Shown here: one piece after another, positions 51,750 to 60,060 of the stretch
Layout: each line of letters opens with the position of its first letter
Position numbering within the stretch: the first letter of the stretch is position 1
From: Mesorhizobium qingshengii
Lineage (GTDB): Bacteria; Pseudomonadota; Alphaproteobacteria; Rhizobiales; Rhizobiaceae
NCBI RefSeq assembly: GCF_900103325.1
Contig: NZ_FMXM01000002.1
Coordinates: forward strand, 1-64,000
Direction of reading: 5' to 3'
DNA: 64,000 nucleotides
The notes under the pieces: generated by a model
The model's database searches: none
What the model saw: the letters and a program-made list of their open reading frames with translations, nothing else
What the model was told of the DNA's origin: nothing
Translations under genes and position numbers: made by a program

Positions 51750-53012
51750 ATGAAACTGTTCATTCAAGGCGTGGCGATCGCGTTTGGGCTTGGGCTGGCG
51801 ATGGCATCCACCACCGCGCGAGCGGATGGCACCGTGGAGGTGCTTCACTGGTGGACATCGGGCGGCGAGGCAAAAGCTGTCGGCGAACTGAAGAAATCAT
51901 TTGAGACCCAGGGCGGCACCTGGATCGACTCGCCGATCGCCGGCGGCGGCGGCGACGCCGCAATGACGGCTCTGCGCGCGCGCGTCGTGGCAGGAAATCC
52001 GCCAACGGCGGTGCAGCTCAAGGGACCAGGCATCCAGGAATGGGCCAAGGAAGGCGTGCTGAACAACGTCAACGACGTTGCCACCAAAGAGGGCTGGGAC
52101 GCCGTGCTGCCGCCGGTTCTAGCCGGCATCATGAAATATGAAGGCAAGTACGTCGCAGCTCCTGTCAATATTCACCGTGTCGATTGGTTCTGGGCGAATC
52201 CGGCCGTGCTGGCCAAGGCTGGTATTACCGGGATGCCAACGACGTGGGACGAGTTCAACGCCGATGCCGAAAAGCTGAAGGCGGCAGGGATTACGCCGCT
52301 GGCCCATGGCGGCCAGCCTTGGCAAGATGCAACCGTGTTCGAGACCGTCGTGCTGGGCGTCGGCGGGGCCGATTTCTATCGCAAGGCGCTCGTCGATCTG
52401 GACCAGAAGGCCTTGACCAGCGACACGATGGTCAAGTCGTTCGACGAACTGCGCAAGCTTCGCAGTTATGTCGACCCAAACTTCTCGGGACGTGACTGGA
52501 ACCTCGCCACGGCGATGGTCATGAATGGTCAAGCTGGTTTCCAGATCATGGGCGACTGGGCAAAAGGTGAGTTCCTGGCCGCCGGCAAGAAGCCAGGCGT
52601 GGATTTCGTGTGTGCGCCCACGCCGGGCAAGGGGTTCATCCTGAATTCGGACAGCTTCACCTTCTTCAAGGTCTCCGGCCAAGAGCGGCTGAAGGGCCAG
52701 ACGGTGTTGGCAAGCTTGATCATGTCGCCTGCTTTCCAGGAGACCTTCAACCTTGCCAAAGGCTCGATCCCCGCGCGTACCGACGTGCCGCTCGACAAGT
52801 TCGATTCCTGCGCGCTGAAGTCGCATGAGGATCTGTTGGCGGCGGTCAAGGACAACTCGCTGGTGCCTTCTATGGCTCATGAGATGGCGGTCTCGCGCTC
52901 CGTGCGGGGCGAGTTCCTCGACCTCGTGACGAACTTCTTCAACTCCGACATGAGTTCGGCAGATGCCGTCAAGGCGCTTGCCAAAGCGGTGAAGCGCGCG
53001 CAGCAGCCGTGA
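51750..53012 (+). CDS. gtsA: Glucose-type ABC transporter, periplasmic sugar-binding protein
   Basis: A 420-residue solute-binding protein of SBP family 1. The signal peptide ends TTARA-DGTVEV at about residue 25. The mature start VEVLHWWTSGGEAKAV and then GGGGDAAMTALRARVVAGNP are the features of glucose/mannose-binding GtsA-type proteins. NIHRVDWFWANP lies in the sugar cleft region. It heads the importer operon but is separated from its permeases by a LOG gene and a P-type ATPase fragment. A 10-base-pair hairpin follows its stop. A FixK box lies in its promoter. Sugar identity (glucose likely) is inferred from family, PfkB and glucokinase nearby. Confidence 0.88.
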   Translation: MKLFIQGVAIAFGLGLAMASTTARADGTVEVLHWWTSGGEAKAVGELKKSFETQGGTWIDSPIAGGGGDAAMTALRARVVAGNPPTAVQLKGPGIQEWAKEGVLNNVNDVATKEGWDAVLPPVLAGIMKYEGKYVAAPVNIHRVDWFWANPAVLAKAGITGMPTTWDEFNADAEKLKAAGITPLAHGGQPWQDATVFETVVLGVGGADFYRKALVDLDQKALTSDTMVKSFDELRKLRSYVDPNFSGRDWNLATAMVMNGQAGFQIMGDWAKGEFLAAGKKPGVDFVCAPTPGKGFILNSDSFTFFKVSGQERLKGQTVLASLIMSPAFQETFNLAKGSIPARTDVPLDKFDSCALKSHEDLLAAVKDNSLVPSMAHEMAVSRSVRGEFLDLVTNFFNSDMSSADAVKALAKAVKRAQQP

Positions 53013-53023
53013 CCTGAACCATT

Positions 53024-53048
53024 GCGGGACCGCCCTCCGCGGTCCCGC
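53024..53048 (+). promoter_or_regulatory. Intercistronic hairpin after the binding-protein gene
   Basis: GCGGGACCGC, loop CCTCC, GCGGTCCCGC: a perfect 10-base-pair stem 11 bases after the stop, without a T-run. Such hairpins after binding-protein genes usually stabilise the upstream mRNA or reduce transcription downstream. A degraded relative (GCGGGACTGTCCCC) follows the binding-protein remnant at about 54708. Confidence 0.7.
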
Positions 53049-53247
53049 TCCGCCGGAAGTGAAGTCCAGAGGGCGACGGGCAAGCTTATTCGACAGCTAT
53101 CCCGCGAGGGGATGGAAAGACGCCCCGCGACGCATGTCGCGGAAGCCGCCTAAAATGAATGCTGCGGTGCAGGATATTTGATCCGAATTCTGCCCGAGAC
53201 CGATGAGTTGTCGTGTTCGTCTTTCGATCTGCAGGAAAGCCATCAAA

Positions 53248-54258
53248 ATGAACCGGGGCCGATCCGAGGATCGCAAATCGAAACGCAAACAGCGGGCGAT
53301 TGTGGATACCCACCCTGTTCCTTCGCCACCCCACCCCTCGCGGAGGCAGCTGCCGCTGCCCTGGCAGACTCCCAAGTCTCCCGAAGACGATCCGGAGGCG
53401 GCTGGCAGGCTGGAGGCAATTCTCGCCAGTCCCAGTTATAGGTTGCCTGTCGAGGATCCCGCCTTTCTCGAGAACGATGACACCCGTGGCCCGCGGCTTG
53501 AGATTGACTATCTGAAGCCGGAAATGCTGCTGCGCCAGCACGGCATTCGCGGAACGATTGTCGTTTTCGGTAGCACTCGCATCTGCGAGCCCGCTGCCGC
53601 GCAGCGTAACCTCCGGGCGCTTCGTGGTACGGAGGTGGTGCAACCGGACGCTGACGCGAGCTTACGCCTCGGAGCGGCCGAACGCATCGCGGCAAAGGCC
53701 CACTTCTACGATGTCGCACGCCAGTTCAGCAGACTGGTCAGCCGTGCCAACCATGATCAGCAAGATCGCGGCATCGTCATCATGACCGGTTCCGGCCCAG
53801 GGATCATGGAGGCCGCCAATCGTGGCGCCTTCGATCTCGGCGCGCCATCGGTGGGCCTCAACATCAGCCTGCCGAACGAGCAATATCCCAATCCATATGT
53901 CAGCCCGGAACTCTGCCTTCGGGTGCATTATTTTGCCATCCGGAAGCTTCATTTCCTGCTGCGAGCCAAGGCTCTCGTCGCCTTCCCTGGCGGATTTGGA
54001 ACGTTCGACGAGCTGTTCGAAACCCTGACCCTCGTTCAGACCCGCAAGATCAAGCCGATCCCAATCATCCTCGTGGGTGAGAGATTCTGGCGCCGCGCAA
54101 TAGACATCGATTTCTTGGTCGAGGAAGGGGTCATCGATCCCGAGGATCGCGACCTCTTCTGGTTTGCCGAAACCGCGGAGGACATCTGGGAGGGCATCCT
54201 TCGGTGGCATGCGGCGGCTGGAGAGCCGCTCTATCCTGTTGGGGGCGCCGGCACATGA
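53248..54258 (+). CDS. LOG family protein (TIGR00730-like), long form
   Basis: A 336-residue protein with a basic, Pro-rich N-terminal 50 residues and a C-terminal LOG/lysine-decarboxylase-like Rossmann domain. VVFGSTRICEP starts the domain; GSGPGIMEAANRGAF and the signature VAFPGGFGTFDELFETLTL (PGG-x-GT-x3-E) follow. Family members cleave nucleoside 5'-monophosphates to base and ribose 5-phosphate, releasing active cytokinins in plants and some bacteria; others are nucleosidases of unknown role. Start at the ATG at 53248, after AGGAAAG. It interrupts the importer operon; whether it has its own promoter is not clear. Confidence 0.85.
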   Translation: MNRGRSEDRKSKRKQRAIVDTHPVPSPPHPSRRQLPLPWQTPKSPEDDPEAAGRLEAILASPSYRLPVEDPAFLENDDTRGPRLEIDYLKPEMLLRQHGIRGTIVVFGSTRICEPAAAQRNLRALRGTEVVQPDADASLRLGAAERIAAKAHFYDVARQFSRLVSRANHDQQDRGIVIMTGSGPGIMEAANRGAFDLGAPSVGLNISLPNEQYPNPYVSPELCLRVHYFAIRKLHFLLRAKALVAFPGGFGTFDELFETLTLVQTRKIKPIPIILVGERFWRRAIDIDFLVEEGVIDPEDRDLFWFAETAEDIWEGILRWHAAAGEPLYPVGGAGT

Positions 54259-54303
54259 AGATTTCTGTCCATGGCGCGGCCTGCGCCGGTCGGCGCACCT
54301 TGA

Positions 54304-54498
54304 TTGGCTGAGGAGACTTTCAGGCCGTCACTCAAGTTCGAGCTGCCGCAGATAGACTGCGTGCCGGCGTCAGTGCCCGCGGATGAACTGCTTCGCCGGC
54401 TTGAGACTTCGCCTGCAGGGCTTTCGGGCCCGGAGGCTGCCGGACGGCTCGCAGATCCTGCCGCGACACGCCAAGTCCACCGCGGCACAACAGCGTAA
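54304..54498 (+). pseudogene. P-type cation ATPase N-terminal fragment
   Basis: A 64-codon frame from a TTG. Its product contains ADELLRRLETSPAGLSGPEA and AGRLADPAATRQ, the Cation_ATPase_N pattern (x-x-L-x-T-S-x-x-GLS-x-x-E-A-x-x-R-L) at the start of Mg/Ca-type P-ATPases, then stops. None of the rest of the pump (DKTG, TGD, GDG motifs) is in the window. Remnant only, probably left by the rearrangement that also placed copy B of the importer leader just downstream. Confidence 0.65.
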
Positions 54499-54531
54499 AT
54501 CGCTACATCGGAACGATGTTGTCCCGGCAAA

Positions 54532-54545
54532 TTGACGCAAATCAA
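54532..54545. promoter_or_regulatory. FixK/FNR-type box upstream of permease genes (second copy)
   Basis: TTGAC-GCAA-ATCAA, identical to 51669-51682. It lies about 208 bases before the permease GTG at 54753, and probably drives the permease-ATPase genes now that they are separated from the binding-protein gene. Confidence 0.78.
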
Positions 54546-54612
54546 CGAGGTCACCATACACGCGTCGCAGACTGTCTAAAGTTGGATCGATCCGACTTAC
54601 TCGGGGGGTGAG
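54532..54612 (+). repeat. Promoter/leader repeat, copy B
   Basis: The second copy of the 81-base leader that precedes the binding-protein gene (copy A at 51669-51749), ending at an ATG at 54613 with GGGGGG before it. Its ATG opens only a very short frame that runs into the binding-protein remnant. Confidence 0.85.
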
Positions 54613-54700
54613 ATGAGGCTGCTTCTTCAACTCCACCATGAACTCGGCAAATGCTGCCAAGCCGTTTGCCAAAGCGGCGAAGCACGAGCAGCAGCCTCGA
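54613..54700 (+). pseudogene. Deleted second binding-protein gene (start codon plus C-terminal end)
   Basis: ATGAGGCTG, comparable to the ATGAAACTG of the intact gene, is followed at 54623-54697 by a segment with 62 of 75 bases equal (hand count) to the last 25 codons of the intact gene at 52935-53009. It reads FFNSTMNSANAAKPFAKAAK against FFNSDMSSADAVKALAKAVK. All codons between the first few and the last 25 are missing. It sits just before the permease genes, where the operon's binding-protein gene would be expected. Confidence 0.85.
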
Positions 54701-54752
54701 GTTTGTTGCGGGACTGTCCCCTTGGCCCCGTACTCGCAATGGGGAGGCGCAA

Positions 54753-55658
54753 GTGGTCCAGCCAATGAAGCGTCGCCCGACGACTGTCGACCGGTTTCTG
54801 GATCGTTGGCTGCCGCAGATCGTAGTCTCACCGCTTTTCGCGATGAGTCTGTTTTTCGTCTATGGCTTCATCGTCTGGACCGTCTACATCTCTTTCACCC
54901 GCTCATCCGTGCTGCCCAGCTACGCTCTGGACGGGCTCAGTCAGTACGTCAGGCTATGGGCCACGCCCCGCTGGTACGTGGCCCTCACGAACCTGTTCAT
55001 ATTCTCGAGCCTGTTCATCATTTGCTGCACGGCGATCGGCATCCTGCTCGCGATCCTGCTCGACCAGCGCATCCGTATCGAGGGCGCGATCCGGACGATC
55101 TACCTTTATCCGATGGCGCTCTCATTCATTGTGACCGGCACGGCGTGGAAGTGGATTCTCAACCCCGGCCTTGGCATCGAGCATCTGATGCAGCAGCTCG
55201 GCTACGAGAACTTCCATTTCGATTGGCTCGTCAATCCTGACATGGCGATCTACACGATCGTCATCGCCGGCGTATGGCAATCGTCTGGATATGCGATGGC
55301 GCTGTTCCTGGCGGGCCTCAGGTCCGTTGACGACGAGGTGCTCAAGGCCGCCGCGATCGACGGCGCCGGGCCGATCCGCACCTATGTCTCGATCATCCTG
55401 CCGATGATGCGGCCTGTCTTTATGTCGACCTTCATCATACTGGCGCACCTGGCCATCAAGAGCTTCGACTTGGTCATGGCGCTGACCGGGGGTGGGCCGG
55501 GCTACGCTACCGATATGCCCGCCACCTTCATGTATTCCTTTGCGTTCCAGCGCAGCGAGCTGGGCACTGCGGCTGCGAGTGCGGTGATGATGCTGGTCAC
55601 CATCCTGGCGATCATTGTCCCCTACCTGTATTCCGAACTCAGAGAGAAGAACCGGTGA
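54753..55658 (+). CDS. gtsB: Glucose-type ABC transporter permease 1
   Basis: A 301-residue inner-membrane permease with six helices (MalF class, Carbohydrate_ABC_TM1). The cytoplasmic EAA loop is EVLKAAAIDGAGPIRTYVSIILPMMRPV. The GTG at 54753 (MVQPMKRRP) is preceded by GGGGAGG at 5 bases, better than the ATG at 54765; the frame is open to 54651. Overlaps the next permease by GTGA. Forms the importer channel with 55655-56548. Confidence 0.9.
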   Translation: MVQPMKRRPTTVDRFLDRWLPQIVVSPLFAMSLFFVYGFIVWTVYISFTRSSVLPSYALDGLSQYVRLWATPRWYVALTNLFIFSSLFIICCTAIGILLAILLDQRIRIEGAIRTIYLYPMALSFIVTGTAWKWILNPGLGIEHLMQQLGYENFHFDWLVNPDMAIYTIVIAGVWQSSGYAMALFLAGLRSVDDEVLKAAAIDGAGPIRTYVSIILPMMRPVFMSTFIILAHLAIKSFDLVMALTGGGPGYATDMPATFMYSFAFQRSELGTAAASAVMMLVTILAIIVPYLYSELREKNR

Positions 55659-56548
55659 GCGCGCAGGCGGTGGCCGGAATCGTTCGCGCCGGTGGCATGC
55701 GCCAGCGAGTGCTGCGCGTCCTGCTGTTCGCCGTGCTTTGCCTCTTCTGTCTCTATTATCTAGCTCCCCTGTTCGTGATGATCACAACATCGCTGAAGCC
55801 GCTGGCGGAGATCCGGTCGGGCTCGCTGATCAGCCTGCCCAAGCAAGTGACTTTCGATGCCTGGGGCAAGGCCTGGAGCACAGCTTGCGTCGGTGTGCGC
55901 TGCAACGGGTTGAAACCCTATGTCTTGAACTCCGTGATGATGGTCGTGCCAGCGGTGCTCATCTCGACCTTTTTAGGCGCGATCAACGGATATGCCCTTA
56001 CCAAGTGGCGTTTCCGCGGGGCTGACACGATCTTTGCGATGATGCTGTTCGGCGCGTTCATCCCCTTCCAGGTCGTGCTGCTTCCGATGGCTCGCGTGCT
56101 GGGTGTGCTTGGCCTGGCAGGATCCGTTTACGGGCTCATCCTCGTTCACACAGTCTATGGGCTTGCGTTCACGACGCTGTTCTTCCGAAACTTCTTCATT
56201 GGCGTTTCGGACGGCATCATCCGGGCGGCGATGATCGATGGCGCGGGATTCTTCGGCATTTTCTTTCGGATCGTCGTGCCGATGGCGCCGCCAGCTATCG
56301 TGGTCACGGTGATCTGGCAATTCACCCAGATATGGAACGATTTCCTATTCGGGATCGCGTTCACCGTGGGCGACAGCAATCCGGTGACGGTCGCGTTGAA
56401 CAACGTGGTGAACACATCGACCGGTGTAAAGGAATACAATGTCGACATGGCGGCTGCCATCATCGCCGCGATCCCGACGCTTCTGATCTATCTGGTTGCA
56501 GGCCGATATTTCGTCCGCGGCCTCGCCGCTGGGGCAGTCAAGGGATGA
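55655..56548 (+). CDS. gtsC: Glucose-type ABC transporter permease 2
   Basis: A 297-residue permease with six helices (MalG class). EAA loop: DGIIRAAMIDGAGFFGIFFRIVVPMAPP. GTG start overlapping the upstream stop (GTGA). The periplasmic loop CVGVRCNGLKPY with two cysteines is characteristic of this glucose-type subgroup. Followed 4 bases later by the ATPase gene. Together with 54753-55658 it makes the heterodimeric membrane part of the importer. Confidence 0.9.
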   Translation: MSAQAVAGIVRAGGMRQRVLRVLLFAVLCLFCLYYLAPLFVMITTSLKPLAEIRSGSLISLPKQVTFDAWGKAWSTACVGVRCNGLKPYVLNSVMMVVPAVLISTFLGAINGYALTKWRFRGADTIFAMMLFGAFIPFQVVLLPMARVLGVLGLAGSVYGLILVHTVYGLAFTTLFFRNFFIGVSDGIIRAAMIDGAGFFGIFFRIVVPMAPPAIVVTVIWQFTQIWNDFLFGIAFTVGDSNPVTVALNNVVNTSTGVKEYNVDMAAAIIAAIPTLLIYLVAGRYFVRGLAAGAVKG

Positions 56549-56552
56549 TACA

Positions 56553-57659
56553 TTGGCAAAGATAGAATTGAAGAACGTGCGCAAGCTCTTCGGCTCGAGC
56601 GAAGTGATAAAGGGCATTGACCTTTCGCTGGAGGAAGGCGAATTCGTCGTTCTTGTCGGGCCATCCGGCTGCGGCAAGTCGACTCTGCTGAACCTCATCG
56701 CCGGCCTTGAGACGCTGAGCAGCGGCGAAATCATCATCGGGGATGAACGCGTCAACGACATTCCGCCGCGTGACCGCGACGTCGCGATGGTATTCCAATC
56801 CTACGCCCTCTATCCGACGAAATCGGTGGAGGACAATATCACGTTCGGCCTGGTTACCAGGCATGTTCCGATTGCAGAGCGCGAGAGGGCGCTGGCCGAC
56901 GTTGCCGCGCTCCTGCACATCGAGAAATTGCTGGATCGCAAGCCTAGCCAGCTTTCGGGAGGCCAACGCCAGCGAGTTGCAATGGGACGGGCACTGGTGC
57001 GTCATCCCGCCGTCTTTCTGTTCGACGAACCGCTTTCAAACCTTGACGCCAAGCTGCGCGTCGAGATGCGTACGGAGATCAAGAAGCTGCATCAGCGGCT
57101 CGGCAAGACCACCGTCTATGTCACGCACGACCAGATAGAGGCGATGTCCTTGGCATCGCGCATCGCGGTCATGGACAACGGAACGATCCGGCAGTTCGGA
57201 CCGCCCGAGGAGATATATGAAAGGCCGGTCGACCTGTTCGTGGCGAGCTTCATCGGGTCGCCATCGATGAACCTGTTCAGCGGGCGCGTGATCGAGCAGG
57301 CGGGTCTCAGGCTGCAGGTCGAGGATCGCGCAGGCACAGTCCTGTTTCCGATCCCCAAAGCGCTGGAAGCGGCAGCGAGACCCCATCTGGGCGGCGAGCT
57401 CATACTCGGCCTCAGGCCAGAGGTGATCGTTCGTGAGGGCGCGCACCGGCCCGGGGCGGATACGTTTTTGTTCGAACGCGCGATTGACGTGGTCGAGCCG
57501 ACTGGTCCGGACACGTTGCTGGTGTTTACACTGGGGGGGATCGAGGCGATCGGGCGCGTCGACCCGCAGGACAAAGTGCCCGTAGGGACGATGTTCCGGT
57601 TCGAGGTCAACATGAACCGCGCAAAGATATTCGATCCTGCAACCGGCCTTCACCTCTGA
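56553..57659 (+). CDS. ABC transporter ATPase, sugar import (MalK/UgpC class)
   Basis: A 368-residue ATPase. Walker A GPSGCGKST, Q-loop MVFQSYALYPTKSV, signature LSGGQRQRVAMGRAL, Walker B VFLFDEPLSNLD and switch His VTHDQIEAMSLA are all intact. The C-terminal TOBE/OB regulatory domain spans about 245-365 (LGLRPEVIV). I start at the TTG at 56553, which follows AAGGG by 8 bases and begins AKIELKNVRKLFG; the longer in-frame ATG at 56496 would overlap the permease by 53 bases. Completes the importer. Confidence 0.9.
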   Translation: MAKIELKNVRKLFGSSEVIKGIDLSLEEGEFVVLVGPSGCGKSTLLNLIAGLETLSSGEIIIGDERVNDIPPRDRDVAMVFQSYALYPTKSVEDNITFGLVTRHVPIAERERALADVAALLHIEKLLDRKPSQLSGGQRQRVAMGRALVRHPAVFLFDEPLSNLDAKLRVEMRTEIKKLHQRLGKTTVYVTHDQIEAMSLASRIAVMDNGTIRQFGPPEEIYERPVDLFVASFIGSPSMNLFSGRVIEQAGLRLQVEDRAGTVLFPIPKALEAAARPHLGGELILGLRPEVIVREGAHRPGADTFLFERAIDVVEPTGPDTLLVFTLGGIEAIGRVDPQDKVPVGTMFRFEVNMNRAKIFDPATGLHL

Positions 57660-58065
57660 CGTCAGGATCCTCGATGAGGCCCATCGGGAACCCAATTTTT
57701 GCGGGCCTTGGGACAATGCGGACTTTAGCCCGCGCCCGCCGGCATCCCCAGCGCACAAGGCGGCTTGAACTGCTTCCAATGACGTTGACCCAGGTCCTAT
57801 ACCCGTGTCCAATAGCGGGTGGCATTTGCCCAGTGGTCGAGTGCGCCAGTTGAATGGATAGCTGGCACCGAACGCCTTGGCCTGGGGGCAATGGATGTTG
57901 TCGAGGTCAAGGTGCATTATTCGTGTTGATGTTTTGCGCCAGGTCAAGGCGGCGACAGGCCGGGTCCAAGCAAGCTGTTTCTAAGATAGCCAGTCGCGAT
58001 TGGCGTACGCGATACACAAGCGTCAATGACTGCACGGGTTGGTGTGGAAGATTGCCGAGCAGCTC
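57660..58065. other. Intergenic, nothing recognised
   Basis: About 400 bases between the importer ATPase and the sugar kinase. TTGAC-CCAG-GTCCT at about 57785 is only a half-match to the FixK box. No coding frame resembles a protein family I know. Confidence 0.3.
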
Positions 58066-58992
58066 GTGACACGGATCCTAACCATAACGCTCAACCCAGC
58101 GCTCGACGTTTCAAGCGAAACGGAAACCGTGCGCCCGACTCGCAAGGTGCGAACCACCGACACAAGGTTTGATCCCGGCGGTGGCGGTATCAATGTTGCC
58201 CGCGTCATCACGGCGTTAGGAGGAGAAGCCGAAGCCTACTTCCTTGCAGGAGGAGAGACAGGCTCGCTACTGGCGCGCTTGCTGCAAAAGGAAGGAGTGC
58301 TCGGTCACCTTGTGCCGATCAGGGGCGATACCAGGATCAGCTTCATGGTTCGCGAACGCAGCACGGGCCTCGAATATCGCTTCGTTCCCGAAGGGCCTTC
58401 AGTGCGGCCTGGAGAATTGAAGCCGTGTCTAGATATAATTGCATCCCACGCGGGACAGTACGTTGTTGCGAGCGGAAGTCTCCCCAAAGACACTGCTTCC
58501 GACATTTACGGCCGAATGGCCAAGTTGGCAGCAGCGCGCGGTGCGAAATTTGTTCTCGACAGTTCCGGCACCGGTCTCGGTACGACGCTCAAGCATTCTC
58601 GTGTCTTCCTGGTGAAACCGAGCCTTGGGGAGTTGGAGCAGTTTGTCGGCCACAAACTTGATGAAATGGGTGTCCGCCAAGCTGCGTCCGACATAGTGGC
58701 CAGCGGCGCGGCAGAGTTGGTCGCGGTTACCATGGGGGCGGACGGCGCACTTCTTGCCAGCGCTCAGGGTGTGCTGCGCGTGCCTGCGATCCATGTGCGC
58801 GCGCGCTCTACCGTCGGTGCGGGAGACAGCTTCCTCGGAGCAATGATCTGGGCACTTTCCGAAGGTAAGGCCCCTGAGGAGGCCCTCAGATTGGGCGTTG
58901 CGGCCGGTGCAGCTGCAATTATGAGGCCCGGCTTTCAGCTTTGCCGTCGACAGGACGTGTTCGACCTGAGCGCGGCTGCATCGTCACAATAG
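58066..58992 (+). CDS. pfkB: PfkB-family sugar kinase, 1-phosphofructokinase/6-phosphofructokinase II-like
   Basis: A 308-residue ribokinase-fold kinase. It opens RILTITLNPALDVS, then has GGGGINVARVITALGG (PfkB signature 1), and ends with VGAGDSFLGAMIWALSEG (signature 2, with catalytic Asp in GAGDS). These features and length match E. coli PfkB (309) and FruK. I start at the GTG at 58066; the frame is open to a TTG at 58039. Follows the glucose importer and is convergent with glucokinase, so import, phosphorylation and entry to glycolysis could be coordinated. Rhizobia usually lack an ATP-PFK, which makes this gene notable. Confidence 0.87.
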   Translation: MTRILTITLNPALDVSSETETVRPTRKVRTTDTRFDPGGGGINVARVITALGGEAEAYFLAGGETGSLLARLLQKEGVLGHLVPIRGDTRISFMVRERSTGLEYRFVPEGPSVRPGELKPCLDIIASHAGQYVVASGSLPKDTASDIYGRMAKLAAARGAKFVLDSSGTGLGTTLKHSRVFLVKPSLGELEQFVGHKLDEMGVRQAASDIVASGAAELVAVTMGADGALLASAQGVLRVPAIHVRARSTVGAGDSFLGAMIWALSEGKAPEEALRLGVAAGAAAIMRPGFQLCRRQDVFDLSAAASSQ

Positions 58993-59005
58993 CGGATGGC
59001 GCCAA

Positions 59006-59022
59006 CGCGTTGAGCTAACGCG
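59006..59022. terminator. Possible bidirectional hairpin between pfkB and glk
   Basis: CGCGTT-GAGCT-AACGCG lies between the two convergent stops. Short stem, no T-run on either side, so termination activity is uncertain. Confidence 0.35.
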
Positions 59023-59058
59023 GACCTATCCCGCGAAATGCTGTCAAATATGTTGGCA

Positions 59059-60060
59059 TCAGAATTCCGAACGGGACAGCGCCACTGCCGCACCACGCAA
59101 TCCTGCGTCCAGCGCCTTGATCACAAAGATCGGGATCGGCTCGAGATAGGATGACAGGCGCCCCTTGTATTGAAACTCCCTGTGGAAGAACGCCAAACGG
59201 AACGCGGTGGCTTCTGAAGGGTCGAAAACCCTCGCTGGGATGCCACCGCCCAGGTAGACGCCGCCCCGAGCGCCGTAGACAAGGGCCATGTCCCCAGCGA
59301 AACGACCGAGCCACCTCTCAAGATACCCGAGAGCCTCGAGGGCGAGGCGATTCTCGCCGTGCAGCGCCTGTTCCACGATCTCGGGTGCTGTTGCTAGTCC
59401 CACCGCGTCCCCCTGCGTCTCGGCCAGTGCCTGGTAGATATGCACGAGCCCTGGACCCGAAATCAAACGCTCCGCCGAGACGTGCTTTTCGTTTTTTGTG
59501 ATGAGCTTGATGAGCGAGAGTTCATCCGCATCTTCCGCCGCGAAGGATATGTGGCCGCCTTCGCTGGGGATTGCGACCCATCCTGACGGAGAAGAGACAA
59601 GACCGGCGACCCCTAGACCCGTGCCCGGTCCAAGCACCACCTTCGGCGCGCGATCCACCGGGTCTCCCCCGCCGATTTTATGAAGGTCGTGTGGCCCCAA
59701 GAAGGGCAGAGACATGGCAAGCGCCTCGAAATCATTGACCAAATGAACGTACTTTGCGCCGCTCGCCAAGCACAGCTCCTTGCGCGAGAAGGACCATGGA
59801 AGATTTGTCATGCGGACAGTCTCCTCCGTAACCGGACCGGCAATAGCGAAACCCGCGATCGAGGGCCGGTGGGGGATGCAATCCATGTAGGCTTTGATCG
59901 CGGTCTGGAGCGATGGAAACATGTCGCACCGAAAACTGGCGAAATGTTGGATTGTGAGTTCATCGATGTCCGCTATCGCAAACCGCGCGTTGGTCCCACC
60001 TATGTCAGCCACAAGAGCAATGCGAGATTTATCGGTCAGGGTCATGTTTCCAACACTCAT
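59059..60060 (-). CDS. glk: Glucokinase
   Basis: A 333-residue glucokinase of the proteobacterial Glk family. The ATP motif LVADIGGTNARFAI, the sugar motif AIAGPVTEETVRMTNLPW, VLGPGTGLGVAGL and the late GGVYLGGGIPARV are in family order and spacing, and length is typical (about 320-340). The start could also be the ATG at 60045. Convergent with pfkB. A FixK box is 135 bases upstream at 60195, further than for the other genes, so the transcript leader would be long. Confidence 0.93.
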   Translation of the reverse strand: MSVGNMTLTDKSRIALVADIGGTNARFAIADIDELTIQHFASFRCDMFPSLQTAIKAYMDCIPHRPSIAGFAIAGPVTEETVRMTNLPWSFSRKELCLASGAKYVHLVNDFEALAMSLPFLGPHDLHKIGGGDPVDRAPKVVLGPGTGLGVAGLVSSPSGWVAIPSEGGHISFAAEDADELSLIKLITKNEKHVSAERLISGPGLVHIYQALAETQGDAVGLATAPEIVEQALHGENRLALEALGYLERWLGRFAGDMALVYGARGGVYLGGGIPARVFDPSEATAFRLAFFHREFQYKGRLSSYLEPIPIFVIKALDAGLRGAAVALSRSEF

